Shown: positions 22,681-29,833 of the stretch, piece by piece
How the letters are laid out: the number at the start of each line of letters is the position of its first letter
Position numbering within the stretch: the stretch's first letter is position 1
Assembly: GCA_964354215.1 (NCBI GenBank)
Contig: CAYGYT010000024.1
Coordinates: forward strand, 1-29,833
Reading direction: 5' to 3'
Source: CAVRZR01 sp964354215
GTDB lineage: Bacteria; Actinomycetota; Coriobacteriia; Anaerosomatales; CAVRZR01
Length of the DNA stretch: 29,833 nt
Notes under the pieces: generated by a model
What the model saw: the letters and a program-made list of their open reading frames with translations, nothing else
What the model was told of the DNA's origin: nothing
The model's database searches: none
Made by a program: the position numbers and the translations under genes

Positions 22681-24231
22681 TCAGCGCACCGTACCACGAA
22701 CATGACAGCGAGCGCAGAAGGTCGGATCGTGGCACTCGAAACAGGCCTGCGCGCCCTCCTGGCGCACGACGATGTAGTGTTGCGGAATCCATGGCTGCTT
22801 GGGATCGCCCTGCTTGTGGTGGCACGAGTTACAGAACTCGAGGCCCTGAGCCGTGCCGGCGCTCTTCGCGTGACAATTCGCGCAGACGGCCGGCTTGGTC
22901 GCGCCGATCTTGCCGTGGTTCTTCTCGAAGTCCTTCGGGTGCGGCATGATCACGCCGTGGCAGTCCGTGCAGAACTTCTTCGAGTGACACATCGGACAGT
23001 ACTCAGGGCGCGCCTCGGACAGCTTCCAGTGGCCGCTGGAGTCGCCGTACTTGTTGTAGAAGTTCGGTTTGTCGTGGTTGGCGGGCTTGAGCGGGAAGCC
23101 CGGGGGATGGCACAGCTTGCAATCTCCGGGAGCGCGGCCCCCTGGCTCCTGGCTGTGACACCGGAAGCAGCCCTCCATCAGCATGAAGTTCTCATGCTTC
23201 TGGTTGGGGGTGCCGTCCGGGTTCTTGAGCGTGAGTACGAAATCCTCGCGGTGAGCGACACGGTTATGGCACTGTGTGCAGTTCACCTTCTCCTTCTCGT
23301 GGACCTCGTGGTTGATGATGATGCCCAGGCTCGGCGTGACTACTCGATCCTCCATCGCGTGGCACTGCGTGCACTGCTCGGAGGGCATCTCCTTCGCGAC
23401 CTCGCTCTCAGCATTGAGCGGCAGCTCAAACTGGTTCGTCGCGGTGAGATAGAGTTCGCCGAGGGCCTCAGCCTTGGCCATGATGAAGACGACGGGATTA
23501 GCATTCACCGGCTCGTGACAGGCCATGCAGGAGACCTTGTCGTGCGATGAGCGGTTGTACGCAATGATCGTGTCGTCCTGGACCTTGTGGCACACATTCG
23601 CGCAGAACCAATAGGTCGACGTCGCGCCGAGGGCCACGATCATCACGACGGCGAGCACGAGGACCCCGATGCCGGTCCATATGATGAAGCGCGGACGGCT
23701 CCGCGGCTCCCGGAACCCCCCGACCAGAAAGGCTCCCGCACTCGGCAGACCGCGTCGTGGCTGATCCGGCGGCGTTTCGCCGCTCGCTGGCGGGAGTACG
23801 ACCGCGGGCTGTGTTACGTCAAGCGGAAGTTCCTGGTCGTACGGAGGGATGTAGACCGGCGGGGGTGTCTGCTTCTTTTTGAAGCCGAAGAGCCCACCCT
23901 GCCGAGGTGCCGCGGCGGGTTCGGGTGGCTCCGAAGCCTTCCTCGCGGCAGCAGCGGCAGCAGCGGCAGCAGCGGCAGCGGCAGCGGCGGCAGCCGCGGA
24001 GGCCTTGGGGGGTTCAGGTGCCGGCGCAGTCGGCTCCGCGGCCGGCTTCGGCTCCGCAGCCTTCGCGGGCTTGCGGGCCTTCTCCGCTTTCTTGGCGGCC
24101 TTCTCGGCTTCCTTCGCGGTCTTCTCGGCTTCTTTGGCCGCTTTGGCCTGCTCGCGCTTCTGCGCAGCCTCTTGCTGTCGGCTGGTGCGCTCGGCCTGTC
24201 TGCGCAGGTCTTCGAGTGGGTCTTTTGCCAT
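22681..24231 (-). CDS. Membrane-anchored multihaem (12-haem) c-type cytochrome, NapC/NrfH-like anchor
   Basis: A 516-residue protein with eleven CXXCH haem motifs plus one CX3CH at 210-215 (CANVCH), a total of twelve candidate haems. The first half is a cytosolic, Lys/Ala/Glu-rich region with an 18-alanine run (79-96), then a membrane helix at about 183-204. The haem domain follows outside the membrane. The CANVCH just after the helix and the CMACHEP that follows resemble a quinol-oxidising NapC/NrfH-type anchor, and the later motifs (CTQCH twice, CFRCH, CKLCH, CPMCH, CTDCH, CANCH, CNSCH, CFECH, CARCH) extend it. The likely role is electron transfer from menaquinol to extracytoplasmic acceptors. 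The ATG at 24231 has a weak site upstream. Confidence 0.88.
   Translation of the reverse strand: MAKDPLEDLRRQAERTSRQQEAAQKREQAKAAKEAEKTAKEAEKAAKKAEKARKPAKAAEPKPAAEPTAPAPEPPKASAAAAAAAAAAAAAAAAAARKASEPPEPAAAPRQGGLFGFKKKQTPPPVYIPPYDQELPLDVTQPAVVLPPASGETPPDQPRRGLPSAGAFLVGGFREPRSRPRFIIWTGIGVLVLAVVMIVALGATSTYWFCANVCHKVQDDTIIAYNRSSHDKVSCMACHEPVNANPVVFIMAKAEALGELYLTATNQFELPLNAESEVAKEMPSEQCTQCHAMEDRVVTPSLGIIINHEVHEKEKVNCTQCHNRVAHREDFVLTLKNPDGTPNQKHENFMLMEGCFRCHSQEPGGRAPGDCKLCHPPGFPLKPANHDKPNFYNKYGDSSGHWKLSEARPEYCPMCHSKKFCTDCHGVIMPHPKDFEKNHGKIGATKPAVCANCHAKSAGTAQGLEFCNSCHHKQGDPKQPWIPQHYIVVRQEGAQACFECHDPTFCARCHVRGTVR
23946..23998. repeat. Trinucleotide GCN tract encoding 18 alanines
   Basis: An imperfect tandem repeat of GCGGCAGCA-type units in the cytochrome N-terminal cytosolic domain, encoding residues A79-A96. 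It is probably prone to slippage and is in frame. Confidence 0.85.
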
Positions 24232-24395
24232 GCCGGATTGCGCCTCACGTCACAGGAATGCCGCCAGACGGACGACCGGCATCAGTCTATCACGCACCGT
24301 GCCACCTACAGGTGCGTGCGCAAAGAACCACGAAACGTGCACACGTGCGGGCGTACGAGCAGGTGAGACCTCCTGGCCGAGGCGGCGTGAGAAGG

Positions 24396-24431
24396 CCCGA
24401 TGGCCCTAGCGCGCCCGATGGCCCTAGCGCG
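24396..24431. repeat. Perfect 18-bp tandem duplication over a stop codon
   Basis: Two identical 18-bp units, 24396-24413 and 24414-24431 (CCCGATGGCCCTAGCGCG). The second contains the stop codon of the sugar transferase at 24424-24426. The 192 bp between that gene and the cytochrome hold this duplication and no recognisable gene. A possible extended -10-like TGATAGACT is present on the minus strand with no -35. Confidence 0.9.
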
Positions 24432-25803
24432 CGCCCTTACCGGTGAGTACCACCCGCAGCGTCTCGAAGACGATCTGCAGGTCCATAAGCAGCGTCTGGT
24501 GGTACATGTAGATGAGGTCGTACTTGAGCTTGCGCTCGGGAGTGGTCGCGTACGAACCGTTGACCTGCGCCATTCCGGTGACGCCCGGCTTGACCTTGAA
24601 CCGCTCACGGTACCCAGGGATCTCGGCCACGAACTGGTCCACGAAGAACTCGCGTTCCGGCCGGGGACCCACGAAGCTCATCTCGCCGACAACAATGTTC
24701 ACCAGCTGCGGCAGCTCGTCGATCCGGAAAGTGCGAAGCACTCGGCCGACTCGTGTGATGCGCGGATCGTTGTCCGCCGCGAGCACCGGTCCGGTGAGCT
24801 TCTCGGCGTCGCGGACCATCGTGCGGAACTTTATGACCTTGAACGGCTTCAGGTTCTTGCCCACCCGCTCCTGCGTGAAGAAGACCGGCAGGCCCGAGGT
24901 GAGCACGATCGCTAGAGCAGCCAGCAGCAGGATCGGGCTCAAGACGGCGAGCAGCACGATGGCACCAACCGCATCGATGAGTCGCTTGGCGCCTGTGTAC
25001 CAGCTCGGGGCCATGGGACGCGTCAGCATCATGAGCGGTATGTCACCCACGACTGTGTCGACACTGCCGATGAAGATCTCGTACAGCTCCGGGATCACGT
25101 CGACGCGAACGTCGGTCTCGTCCGAGATCGCGAGGTCCTCCACGAGCTCGCGGAGCGCGATGGGCGACGCGATGCAGATGCGATCGATGCCGCTATCGCG
25201 CACGATCTGCGTGATGCGCGACACGTCGCCGAGGAGCGGGAAGCCGCATGCTTCGGCGGGGCCGACGCCCGACGAGAGCGCCTCCACCGAGGGTGCAACG
25301 AGTCCGACGACCCGGTAGCCCCAGCTCGAGCGCTCGGCGAACTGCTGAGCGAGATCGCACGCGAGCGAGTCCGTGCCCACGATGAGGACGCGCTGTTCGG
25401 GCCATTCGATGGGCGTGAGCTTGAGCGCGAGGAGCCGCCAGCCCACGAGCGCGACGATCTGGAGCGCCCAGGCGATCACGATGACGAGGCGGGAGAACGA
25501 GAAGAACTTCGGGCCGGCGAAGAAGGCGATGGCCGTCGTGAGGATGGTGCCGAGGGTGACGGCGAGGAGCACCGCCCGGACGACCGACCATGTGTCTTCG
25601 GTGCGCTCCGGCTCGTAGAGTCCGTAGATGTAGCCGGCGGTGAGGTAGGCCACAGTGAGCAGCGGCCAGAGGGCAGCGTAGGCGGCGAAGTTGAACGACG
25701 GCAGCTCGCCGCCGAAGCGCAGGAAGAAGGCGCCCACGACCGCGGCGTTCACGAACAGCCCGTCGAGCGCTACGGATAGCGCGATGAAGCGGCTGCGACT
25801 CAC
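24424..25803 (-). CDS. Polyprenyl-phosphate glycosyl-1-phosphate transferase (WbaP/WcaJ-type)
   Basis: Starts glycan repeat-unit assembly by moving a sugar-1-phosphate from a nucleotide sugar onto a polyprenyl phosphate in the cytoplasmic membrane. The 459-residue protein has about four N-terminal helices (about 8-123), a nucleotide-binding-like CoA-fold middle (VLIVGTDSLACDLAQQF), then a hairpin helix (268-300). The catalytic domain follows, with FKVIKFRTMV and the DE pair (D362, E363 in FRIDELPQL), and PRPEREFF and GVTGMAQV. The sugar specificity is not predictable. It starts with GTG at 25803, overlapping the GT4 stop by 4 bp (GTGA), so it is coupled. Confidence 0.92.
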   Translation of the reverse strand: MSRSRFIALSVALDGLFVNAAVVGAFFLRFGGELPSFNFAAYAALWPLLTVAYLTAGYIYGLYEPERTEDTWSVVRAVLLAVTLGTILTTAIAFFAGPKFFSFSRLVIVIAWALQIVALVGWRLLALKLTPIEWPEQRVLIVGTDSLACDLAQQFAERSSWGYRVVGLVAPSVEALSSGVGPAEACGFPLLGDVSRITQIVRDSGIDRICIASPIALRELVEDLAISDETDVRVDVIPELYEIFIGSVDTVVGDIPLMMLTRPMAPSWYTGAKRLIDAVGAIVLLAVLSPILLLAALAIVLTSGLPVFFTQERVGKNLKPFKVIKFRTMVRDAEKLTGPVLAADNDPRITRVGRVLRTFRIDELPQLVNIVVGEMSFVGPRPEREFFVDQFVAEIPGYRERFKVKPGVTGMAQVNGSYATTPERKLKYDLIYMYHQTLLMDLQIVFETLRVVLTGKGAR

Positions 25804-26936
25804 GAGCGACCCCCCAGCAGCTCTTCATAGACGGCCACGGTCCGGTCGGCCATGCGCTCCACGGTGAACTCCCGCCGTGCGCGCTCTTCGGCCTGTGAGC
25901 CAAGGAGAGCACGGTAGTCCGGATCACCGGCGATCCGGGAGAGCGCAACGCCGAGGGCCTCGGCATCCCCCACAGGGACGACGAGTCCGGTCACTCCGTC
26001 CTGATTCACCCACGGGACAGCCGTCGGCAGATCCGTCGAGACGACAGGCGTGCCCGACGCGTGTGCCTCGAGCTGGACAAGGCCGTACGCCTCGGAGGGT
26101 GCCACACTCGGCAGGCAGAAGACAGCCGCCGCGCGATACCAGGCAGCCAGGTCCTCGTCGCTCACCCCGGGAATCCACGTCACCCTGTGGTTCACACCGT
26201 GGGCAACGGCGAGCTCGCGCAGTTCACCCTCAAGCGGCCCGCGCCCGATCATCACGAGATCCGCGTCGACATGCCGCATGGCCCGGACAAGCACATCGGC
26301 GCCCTTGTAGTAGATGAGCCGGCCAACGAACAGCACGATCGGCCGTTCGTGCGCGGCACGCAGCGTCTCGGCTCGCGCAACGTTCTCGGGAGTCGCATCG
26401 AACCGCTCGACCGGTATGCCGAAGGGCACGAACCGGCACTTGTCGGCCACTCGTGCGAGGAACGGCGAGTGTTCGACCATCGGTGGAGCCGATGCGATGA
26501 TGAGGTCGACGCGGTCGAGGAAGCGCTCGAGCATCGGCCGGTACGCGGCGAGCATCCGCTTCTGCCTGACGATGTCACTGTGGTACGTGACGACGGTCGG
26601 CAGGCGCGTGGCCGCACGCATCCACGAGACTTCTCCCCACGGGTAGGGGAAGTGCAAGTGAAAGAGGTCGGCGTTCATGACGCGGGTGGCCTCGTGTCGG
26701 ATCGCGCGGGTCATGCCCGGCGCAATGGGCGTGGACGAGTACGCGAGCAGCCGTCCAACCCTCTTGATCTCGACCCCGTCGATCATCTCGGTGAGGTCGT
26801 TCCGCCCCTCGTTCGCGACGAGCACACGGACTTCCATCCCTGGACGAAGCGCGAGAGCGGTGGCGAGGCGCTCGAGGCTGACCTCGATGCCGCCGAGGTG
26901 TGGTGGATAGTACTTGTTGATCATGGTCACACGCAT
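25800..26936 (-). CDS. GT4-family glycosyltransferase
   Basis: A 378-residue GT-B enzyme. The N-terminal domain opens MRVTMINKYYPPHLGGIE. The second has the donor-binding FVGRLIYYKGAD (about 203-214) and the E-x7-E motif (E282, E290 in SEAYGLVQLEA). It probably adds a sugar, perhaps the GDP-linked heptose made by the upstream genes, to the lipid-linked glycan. The donor and linkage are inferred, not shown. The ATG at 26936 overlaps the previous stop (26927) by 10 bp, and its own stop overlaps the sugar transferase start. Confidence 0.9.
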   Translation of the reverse strand: MRVTMINKYYPPHLGGIEVSLERLATALALRPGMEVRVLVANEGRNDLTEMIDGVEIKRVGRLLAYSSTPIAPGMTRAIRHEATRVMNADLFHLHFPYPWGEVSWMRAATRLPTVVTYHSDIVRQKRMLAAYRPMLERFLDRVDLIIASAPPMVEHSPFLARVADKCRFVPFGIPVERFDATPENVARAETLRAAHERPIVLFVGRLIYYKGADVLVRAMRHVDADLVMIGRGPLEGELRELAVAHGVNHRVTWIPGVSDEDLAAWYRAAAVFCLPSVAPSEAYGLVQLEAHASGTPVVSTDLPTAVPWVNQDGVTGLVVPVGDAEALGVALSRIAGDPDYRALLGSQAEERARREFTVERMADRTVAVYEELLGGRS

Positions 26937-28135
26937 GGCGTCTCCACGATCGCTCGAACGGTCCCCAGAAGGTCCACGCCGTCGAACGTGCGTGCCGAGA
27001 TACCGGCCGAGGCTGCCGCCTCGAGGTCCTTGTCGCTGTCGCCCACCATCACGCTTCTCGAGATGTCGACACCCCACTCGCGCACGGCGCGCTCGAGCAT
27101 GCCCGGCGCGGGTTTCCGGCAGTCGCACGCGACGAGGTACGGTCCCCGCCCGCGGACCGGGTGGTGCGGGCAGTAGTAGGTGGCGTCGATATGCGCCCCG
27201 ACGTCGGCGAGTTCCGCGTCGATCCAGCGCGTGAACGCTGCGAACTCCTCTTCCGTGTACAGACCACGGCCAATCCCCGCCTGGTTCGTCACGACGATGA
27301 CGAGCCAGCCGGCGTCGTTCGCAAGCTTCACAGCCTCACGCGCGCCCGGGAGCCAGCGGAACTCGTCGGGTGTGTGAACGTATCCCAGATCCTCGTTGAG
27401 CACCCCGTCGCGGTCGAGGAAGAGTGCGGGCTTGTAGCGCCACCTTCCCACGTCCGCCTCGGCCCGCTCCAGCTCCGCGGGGACGCCGATATCGACGAAG
27501 AACCCGGCGTACTCCCGGCCCAGCAGGGCGCCCTCGGCGATGAAGTGCGGGAACACGTCCGTCTCCAGCGAGGAGGGTCCCTCCGGCACAGCCAAGAGCG
27601 CCGAGCGGCGAAGCGCGTAGACACCGCCGTTCACGAGTCCCTCGCCCACGCCGGACTTCTCGGCGAGGCGCTCGATGCGCTCGCCATTGAGCGTGACACT
27701 GCCGAACCGCGCTGCGTCTTCAACGCGCCGCAGCGCCATCGCGGCCTCCGCTGTGGGATCAGAGCGAAGCAGAAGCCCGAGGTCAAGGTAGTTCACATCG
27801 AAGAGCGTGTCGCCGTTGAGTACGAGGAAGACGTCGTCGCGAAGCTCGGATGCAGCGAGCGCGAGTGCTCCGCCGGTCCCCGCGGGCTCCTCCTCCACGA
27901 CGTGCACGACCTCGAGACCGAGGCGCGGCCCGTCAGCGAGAATAGACGTGACCTTCTCGCCGAGGTACCCCGAGGAAACGCAGGCCCGTTTCACCCCGTG
28001 ACGTGCGAGATTCCACAAGACGTGCTCGATGAAGGGAACTCCCGCCACATCGAGCATCGGTTTGGGAACGTGGTCCGTCAGGCTTCCGAGTCGCGTGCCA
28101 CGTCCTCCAGCCAGGATCACGGCCTCTCGGAGCAC
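26927..28135 (-). CDS. Bifunctional heptose-1-phosphate guanylyltransferase / heptose-1,7-bisphosphate phosphatase fusion (HddC-GmhB)
   Basis: A 402-residue fusion of two GDP-heptose pathway enzymes. The N-terminal half (about 1-230) is a nucleotidyltransferase, with LAGGRGTRLGSL and KPMLDVAG, then LNGDT at about 107-111 and the FVDIGVP motif. The C-terminal half is a GmhB-type HAD phosphatase. D241 and D243 (FLDRDGVLNED) are catalytic. C322, H324, C337 and C339 (YCPHHP and CDCRKP) match its zinc site. GmhB removes the 7-phosphate and HddC makes GDP-heptose. The GTG at 28135 has GAGGAGG 4 nt upstream and overlaps the gmhA stop by 19 bp. Guanylyl specificity comes from the context, not from the sequence itself. 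Confidence 0.87.
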   Translation of the reverse strand: MLREAVILAGGRGTRLGSLTDHVPKPMLDVAGVPFIEHVLWNLARHGVKRACVSSGYLGEKVTSILADGPRLGLEVVHVVEEEPAGTGGALALAASELRDDVFLVLNGDTLFDVNYLDLGLLLRSDPTAEAAMALRRVEDAARFGSVTLNGERIERLAEKSGVGEGLVNGGVYALRRSALLAVPEGPSSLETDVFPHFIAEGALLGREYAGFFVDIGVPAELERAEADVGRWRYKPALFLDRDGVLNEDLGYVHTPDEFRWLPGAREAVKLANDAGWLVIVVTNQAGIGRGLYTEEEFAAFTRWIDAELADVGAHIDATYYCPHHPVRGRGPYLVACDCRKPAPGMLERAVREWGVDISRSVMVGDSDKDLEAAASAGISARTFDGVDLLGTVRAIVETPCV

Positions 28136-28719
28136 AACGCCTCCTCGACGAGTCCGCAGAGCACGTGCGCGAGCGTGATGTGTCCCTCTTGGATGCGCGG
28201 CGTGCTCGCCACCGGCACGGTGAGACACACGTCGCACGCAGCCGCGAGTGGGCCGCCATCACCGCCGGACATGCCAATGACGATCAGACCCGCGGCCCTG
28301 GCCGCTTCCGCGGCCCGAAGCACGTTGGGGCTCTCGCCGCTCGTCGAGATCGCGAGCAGCACGTCTCCCGGCCGGCCGTACGCGCGAACCTGCCGCGCGA
28401 ACACCTCATCGCATCCGTAGTCGTTGCTGATCGCAGTGAGCGCCGAGGTGTTCGTGGTGAGCGCGATCGCCGGCCACGGCTGGCGTTCCTTGAGGTAGCG
28501 CCCCACGAACTCGGCAGCGATGTGCTGTGCGTCGGCGGCAGATCCGCCGTTGCCGCAAACGAGCAGCGTGCCACCGGCACGCATCGCCTCCGTGAGCATG
28601 TCGGCGGCGCGAGCAAGCTGACCCGCGAGCGCGTCGAGCGCGCTCGCCATCTCGCGATGCTCGGCGAACTCGGCAAGGATCCGGGACTCGACCAAGTCAG
28701 ACTCGTCTAGACGCTCCAC
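28117..28719 (-). CDS. gmhA: Sedoheptulose-7-phosphate isomerase (phosphoheptose isomerase)
   Basis: Converts sedoheptulose 7-phosphate to D-glycero-D-manno-heptose 7-phosphate, the first step in heptose synthesis. The 200-residue SIS-domain protein has CGNGGSAADAQHIAAEFVGR, with the catalytic-type Glu at E70, the STSGESPNVL phosphate loop (126-134), and the second catalytic residue H180 in QEGHITLAH. The GTG at 28719 has a GAGGGGG ribosome-binding site 7 nt upstream and overlaps the hddA stop by 13 bp. It is followed by the fusion gene with a 19-bp overlap. Confidence 0.95.
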   Translation of the reverse strand: MERLDESDLVESRILAEFAEHREMASALDALAGQLARAADMLTEAMRAGGTLLVCGNGGSAADAQHIAAEFVGRYLKERQPWPAIALTTNTSALTAISNDYGCDEVFARQVRAYGRPGDVLLAISTSGESPNVLRAAEAARAAGLIVIGMSGGDGGPLAAACDVCLTVPVASTPRIQEGHITLAHVLCGLVEEALCSERP

Positions 28720-29717
28720 GCCTGCACCCCCTCGTGGACGAAGCTGAACGTCACGAGCTCGGCCGCATGCGCGCGGAGCGCCTCTTGGACCGCGAAACGG
28801 CGCGTGGGCTCGCACAGGAAGAACATGAACCCGCCGCCACCGGCGCCGCTTATCTTGCCGCCAAGGGCACCGGCGTCGCGCACCGCCTGATAGAGCGCGT
28901 CGATGCGATCGGTCGTGATGCCGTCCGCCATGCCCTTCTTGGCCTGCCACGCGTCGTGCATAAGCGCGCCGAAGTCCTGGAGCTGACCGCGCAGCAGCGC
29001 GTCCTTCATTTCGTAGGCAAGCGCTTTGAGCCGGTCCATCGCTGCGACCGCGGACCCGCCTTTCAGGTAGTTCTCGACCTGGCGGTCGATGATGTGCGAC
29101 GAGAAGTGCTGCCCGCCAACGTAGGCGAACACGAGGCTGTACTCCAGTTCGAACAGCACGTTCGGGCGTAGCCGCAGCGCGTTCACGATCGCCTTGCCGT
29201 CACCGTACTCGATGAAGTTGAAGCCGCCGAACGTCGCTGCGTACTGGTCCTGACGTCCACCCTTGATGCCGACGTCCTCGCGTTCGATCTTGTAGGCGAG
29301 CTCGGCCATGGCGTAGCTGTCGAGAGGACGGTGCAGGTGCTCGCAGAGAGCAGCAATGAGAGCGATGCATATCGCCGAGGACGAGCCAAGACCCGAGCCG
29401 GGAGGGGCGTCGTTGTGCAGGTAGATCGTGAGTCCTCCGGTGAGATCGCCCGACCTGCGGAAGTGGTCGAGCACGCCCTTGGCGAGATCGAGCTGGCCGT
29501 CAAACACGAACTCATCGTCGAGTGAATACGAGAGTCCCACGTCGTAGTCGAGGCTCCGGATCTCGAGCCGGTCGCCTCCGGGCACCAACGTCGCGTAGGC
29601 GTAGCGGTTGATGGTGGTGTTGAGCACGGCCCCGCCTCGCTCGTCGCAGTACGGCGAGACATCGGTTCCGCCCCCGCCGAAGCTGATGCGCAGCGGCGCG
29701 CGCGCGCGAGTGAGCAT
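28707..29717 (-). CDS. hddA: D-glycero-alpha-D-manno-heptose-7-phosphate kinase (HddA)
   Basis: GHMP-family kinase that phosphorylates heptose 7-phosphate at C1 to give the 1,7-bisphosphate used by GmhB. The 336-residue protein has the N-terminal RAPLRISFGGGGTDVSPYC motif, the GHMP ATP loop PPGSGLGSSS (105-114), and the third motif GGKISGAGGGGFMFFL (286-301). These are the usual HddA signatures. GHMP kinases for fucose and related sugars are similar, but the gmhA-gmhB context supports HddA. The ATG at 29717 has AAGGGG 6 nt upstream. It starts 3 bp after the phosphohexomutase stop and overlaps gmhA by 13 bp. Confidence 0.9.
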   Translation of the reverse strand: MLTRARAPLRISFGGGGTDVSPYCDERGGAVLNTTINRYAYATLVPGGDRLEIRSLDYDVGLSYSLDDEFVFDGQLDLAKGVLDHFRRSGDLTGGLTIYLHNDAPPGSGLGSSSAICIALIAALCEHLHRPLDSYAMAELAYKIEREDVGIKGGRQDQYAATFGGFNFIEYGDGKAIVNALRLRPNVLFELEYSLVFAYVGGQHFSSHIIDRQVENYLKGGSAVAAMDRLKALAYEMKDALLRGQLQDFGALMHDAWQAKKGMADGITTDRIDALYQAVRDAGALGGKISGAGGGGFMFFLCEPTRRFAVQEALRAHAAELVTFSFVHEGVQAWSV

Positions 29718-29720
29718 CCT

Positions 29721-29833
29721 CTACCCCTTCGGGCCGAGTACGATGTCGCGGCCGGCGGCGAGCAGGTCGTCGACGACGCCCATCGACGACGCCTCCGCGT
29801 AGACACGCACGAGCGGCTCGGTCCCGGACGGAC
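29721..29833 (-). CDS. Phosphohexomutase (phosphomannomutase/phosphoglucomutase), C-terminal end only
   Basis: The last 37 codons of a gene whose start is outside the window. The frame reads RPSGTEPLVRVYAEA, the phosphate-binding signature of the alpha-D-phosphohexomutase superfamily, and stops with TAG at 29721-29723, 3 bp before hddA. It probably supplies mannose-1-phosphate or glucose-1-phosphate for the same glycan. Which sugar cannot be told from the fragment. Confidence 0.82.
   Translation of the reverse strand, partial: PSGTEPLVRVYAEASSMGVVDDLLAAGRDIVLGPKG

Noticed and set aside
22681..24231. The cytochrome as a soluble periplasmic protein with a signal peptide
   Set aside because: The hydrophobic segment is at about 183-204, too far from the start for a signal peptide, and is better read as a membrane anchor.

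Overview
The window is GC-rich (about two thirds G+C by eye) bacterial DNA, packed with genes that are nearly all on the minus strand. It reads like an anaerobic, respiring actinobacterium, most plausibly Coriobacteriia or a relative. The reasons are a topoisomerase IA, tmk and holB neighbourhood, a Tat translocase beside hydrogenase maturation genes, class I (Fe-S) fumarase, a menaquinone methyltransferase next to a possible futalosine-pathway deaminase, and a 12-haem cytochrome. The taxonomy is inference. The sequence is a draft scaffold with three 100-N gaps (6696-6795, 9541-9640, 21192-21291). Two of them are flanked by identical sequence, so they are probably overlapping contig ends rather than missing DNA.

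Layout, low to high coordinate, with minus-strand genes transcribed right to left. Positions 1-9392 hold holB (partial), tmk, fumarase beta, an MFS transporter, fumarase alpha, malate dehydrogenase, a degenerate nitrilase-fold protein, a 32-bp tandem repeat and an archaeal-type topoisomerase IA. Positions 9658-14176 hold an HD-domain protein, an AlkZ-like winged-helix protein, hypB, hypA, tatC, tatA/B and a STAS protein. At 14297-14659 a second STAS protein, the only plus-strand gene, diverges from the first. Positions 14768-20142 hold a membrane-anchored TPR protein, a small membrane protein, an amidohydrolase that may be MqnX, menG, and a B12-binding radical SAM protein coupled to menG. Positions 20295-29833 form a surface-glycan block: an O-antigen ligase/polymerase with C-terminal TPRs, a 12-haem cytochrome, a polyprenyl-phosphate sugar transferase, a GT4 glycosyltransferase, an HddC-GmhB fusion, GmhA, HddA, and the end of a phosphohexomutase.

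How the genes fit together. GmhA, HddA and the HddC-GmhB fusion supply all four activities of the GDP-D-glycero-alpha-D-manno-heptose pathway. The adjacent PGT, GT and Wzy-like genes would start, extend and polymerise or ligate a lipid-linked glycan, so a heptose-containing surface polymer is the likely product. Mdh and both fumarase subunits interconvert oxaloacetate, malate and fumarate. Tat and HypAB fit export and nickel loading of a hydrogenase. MenG and the multihaem cytochrome fit a menaquinone-linked anaerobic electron-transport chain. The least explained parts are the radical SAM gene coupled to menG, the archaeal-type topoisomerase at a topA-like locus, and the nitrilase-fold pseudoenzyme.
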